Origin: JAYQKL01 sp965243245
GTDB taxonomy: Bacteria; Pseudomonadota; Alphaproteobacteria; RS24
Direction: 5' to 3'
Length of the DNA stretch: 64,000 nt
NCBI GenBank assembly: GCA_965243245.1
Contig: OZ251536.1
Span: 372,001-436,000 of the forward strand
The position numbers and the translations under genes are program-made. The notes beneath the pieces are model-generated. The model saw only the letters and a list, made by a program, of their open reading frames with translations, made no database searches and was not told the DNA's origin. Shown piece by piece: positions 62,381-64,000 of the stretch; the first letter of the stretch is position 1; every line of letters starts with the position of its first letter.

Positions 62381-64000
62381 ATAATATCAACCCCAAGATC
62401 TGAAATTTCAAAATCGTCATAATCAACAAAAGTAACAGAAGCAGCATTGTCACCAAAAAGACCTTCTATTTTTGAGGCATCTTGGACATATCCAGTATTT
62501 ATATTTACCGCCGCACTAAGCTCAAAGCCACCCACAGAAACATCCAATATAGTATAGGTACTCTGCACTGCGGAGAAATTGATAATAAGCTCATCACCCG
62601 CCCCTTGCGTGACGCCATCTTTTGTACCTGCTTCATCGAATTGAATCCGAAGCCCTTGCGTAAAAGCGACGCTACCAGAGAAAATTAAATACACAGAACC
62701 ATAAGTGTAAAAATCCTCAGCTGACGTAATTGATGTTCCTTCAACATCAGCAAAAATAAACTTGTCAGTACCATATTCAAAATTATTGATAGTATCACCA
62801 CCATCAACAGCCTTTAAAACGTCATTTACAATACTGGTTCTGTACACCACAGTATCTGCGCCGCCGCCAAGCGTAATGTCATCATCATCATAACCGCCGA
62901 TAATCACATCACCATGGTCACTCGCGCTAATCGTATCAACCAGCGCGCCGCCTTGGATAAGTTGTGCCGCTAGAGTCTCACTCGCATCAAGGGTATCTGC
63001 TTGTGCACCATCGCCAATTTTCAATTCGGTATAATTATCCTCGACAATCACTGGCTCGGTAAAGGTGATGGCATTTGAAGAAAACTCTATTGTCGTATCA
63101 GTCACACTATCATAGGCAAACACACTAACGCTATATGAGCCTCCCTCTAAAGGCGCAAAAGTATTGCCCGTCGCATCCGCAATATCCGTACCACCAAGTT
63201 TCCACTGATAGGTATAAGTCAAGCTCGTATCATCTTGGTCAGTTAGCGCGGGGGTTGTCGACAAGGTATCGCCAATATTAGCCTTATTATTAGGAATAGA
63301 AATTTCATTATAATCTATCGTCACCGAGCCTGTCGTGGGTCGATCTGTTAGTTCTGGCAAAACAGAAGTGGTTGAGGCCGTTAGCATACCCGTGAAAGAG
63401 CCCGCTATATAACTTACGCGAACCTTAATGCCCTTACCCACCAGATTATTGGCTTCAATCAGATTACCCGTTAACGTCAAGCTGTCATCTGCTTGTCCCG
63501 CGATTATATTATCATCACTATCAAGCCATACATAAGAAAGGTTTGTCGCCGCGCCATCAGGGTCGGACGGCGTTGGAGCGTTCAACACGCCATCTATATT
63601 CAGCTCTCCAGTGATCGCGCCAATCGAGCCTATTTCATCAACGTTCTCAAGATTAACCGTAACCACAAGAGTGCTCGTATATCCCAGCCCGTCATCCGCA
63701 ATAACATTAAAGGTATAGCTATCCACGCCATCTTCATAGTTAGGCGTATCGCCGGTCCACGTAATTTGCCCGGTATCAGCGTCAATTGTAAACAGCGCAC
63801 CAACACTCGGGTGGTTAACATGATCCTGAATTGAATAACTCGGCGTATCATTATCCTTATCAATCGCACTCACAGTGCCGATAGCATCGGTCCGATTTTC
63901 GCCATAGCCAAAGGTTTGTGTCTCACTATCAAACGCAGGCGCACTATCACTGACATCAATAACAGTAATGGTTGCCGTAGCAAGGTTACTATCGCCAACA
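62377..64000 (-). CDS. Large secreted cadherin/RTX-like protein (C-terminal part)
   Basis: The frame is open from 62377 to the window edge, so only the last ~541 residues are seen. It begins with a cadherin-like repeat (GTVSAIDKDNDTPSYSIQ, FTIDADTGQITWTG, then YTFNVIADDGLGYTSTL), then Ig-like repeats (SYVWLDSDDNIIAG, YTYQWKLGGTDIADATG) and a degenerate RTX-type calcium-binding stretch (VIIGGYDDDDITLGGGADTV, then GDTINNFEYGTDKFIF). It ends with the hydrophobic, negatively charged tail EISDLGVDII. This is the usual layout of large type I-secreted adhesins. No ABC exporter genes are in the window. Confidence 0.88.
   Translation of the reverse strand, partial: VGDSNLATATITVIDVSDSAPAFDSETQTFGYGENRTDAIGTVSAIDKDNDTPSYSIQDHVNHPSVGALFTIDADTGQITWTGDTPNYEDGVDSYTFNVIADDGLGYTSTLVVTVNLENVDEIGSIGAITGELNIDGVLNAPTPSDPDGAATNLSYVWLDSDDNIIAGQADDSLTLTGNLIEANNLVGKGIKVRVSYIAGSFTGMLTASTTSVLPELTDRPTTGSVTIDYNEISIPNNKANIGDTLSTTPALTDQDDTSLTYTYQWKLGGTDIADATGNTFAPLEGGSYSVSVFAYDSVTDTTIEFSSNAITFTEPVIVEDNYTELKIGDGAQADTLDASETLAAQLIQGGALVDTISASDHGDVIIGGYDDDDITLGGGADTVVYRTSIVNDVLKAVDGGDTINNFEYGTDKFIFADVEGTSITSAEDFYTYGSVYLIFSGSVAFTQGLRIQFDEAGTKDGVTQGAGDELIINFSAVQSTYTILDVSVGGFELSAAVNINTGYVQDASKIEGLFGDNAASVTFVDYDDFEISDLGVDII

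Overview
The window looks like a chromosomal segment of a free-living alphaproteobacterium. The evidence is gene order: uvrA facing away from ssb, then gyrA-coaD-ppi-queA-tgt; glmU-glmS...DUF502/recG-sdhE-mfd; ntrY-ntrX-trkA-trkH-dat-hfq-hflX facing mazG; and rlpA-dac-tmk-holB-metG. The marine-type TonB/TtpC operon, the long MMPA-CoA-like acyl-CoA dehydrogenase and the moderate-to-low GC suggest a marine lineage such as SAR116, but that placement is inference.

Layout. 1-8.1 kb: partial uvrA (minus), then a plus-strand housekeeping run ending in the queuosine genes queA and tgt. 8.2-9.9 kb: a MAPEG membrane protein, tRNA-Lys(UUU) and a lipoprotein-like formylglycine-generating enzyme. 10.1-15.2 kb: a six-gene TonB energy-transduction operon (DUF3450, TtpC/ExbB-like, ExbB, ExbD, TonB, TPR) closed by a clear terminator. 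15.3-20.4 kb: acyl-CoA dehydrogenase, glmU, glmS. 20.4-23.4 kb: an AT-rich restriction-modification island (recombinase-domain fragment, C5-cytosine methyltransferase, HaeII-like endonuclease, and a nuclease-like gene with an early stop) set between glmS and the DUF502 gene. 23.4-31.8 kb: DUF502, recG (minus), sdhE, mfd, tatD and a PhnP-like hydrolase. 31.8-35.4 kb: a type IV pilin-like gene followed by a large secreted protein of three ~217-residue repeats plus a lectin-like tail; this pair is the most novel-looking locus. 35.4-51.6 kb: preQ0/VUT transporter, mazG, then a long minus-strand run from rlpA down to hflX. 51.6-53.8 kb: accessory DNA with two 46-bp repeats, tRNA-Ser(UGA), small ORFs including a HicB-like pair, and a structured stretch ending in a terminator. 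53.8-62.4 kb: a probable catabolic cluster (SDR, carotenoid oxygenase, nitronate-monooxygenase-like protein, two thiolases, acyl-CoA ligase, tandem-HxlR regulator). 62.4-64 kb: the C-terminal part of a large secreted cadherin/RTX-like protein running off the window.

Across the window, short tandem duplications (9-15 bp, two to four copies) recur in intergenic DNA and in-frame at gene starts and ends (gyrA, hflX, the HicB-like gene, the HxlR regulator). Other notable points are a probable ATT start for hflX, loss of zinc ligands in Tgt, an unusual residue at the GyrA quinolone hot spot, and a thiolase with His in place of its second catalytic Cys.
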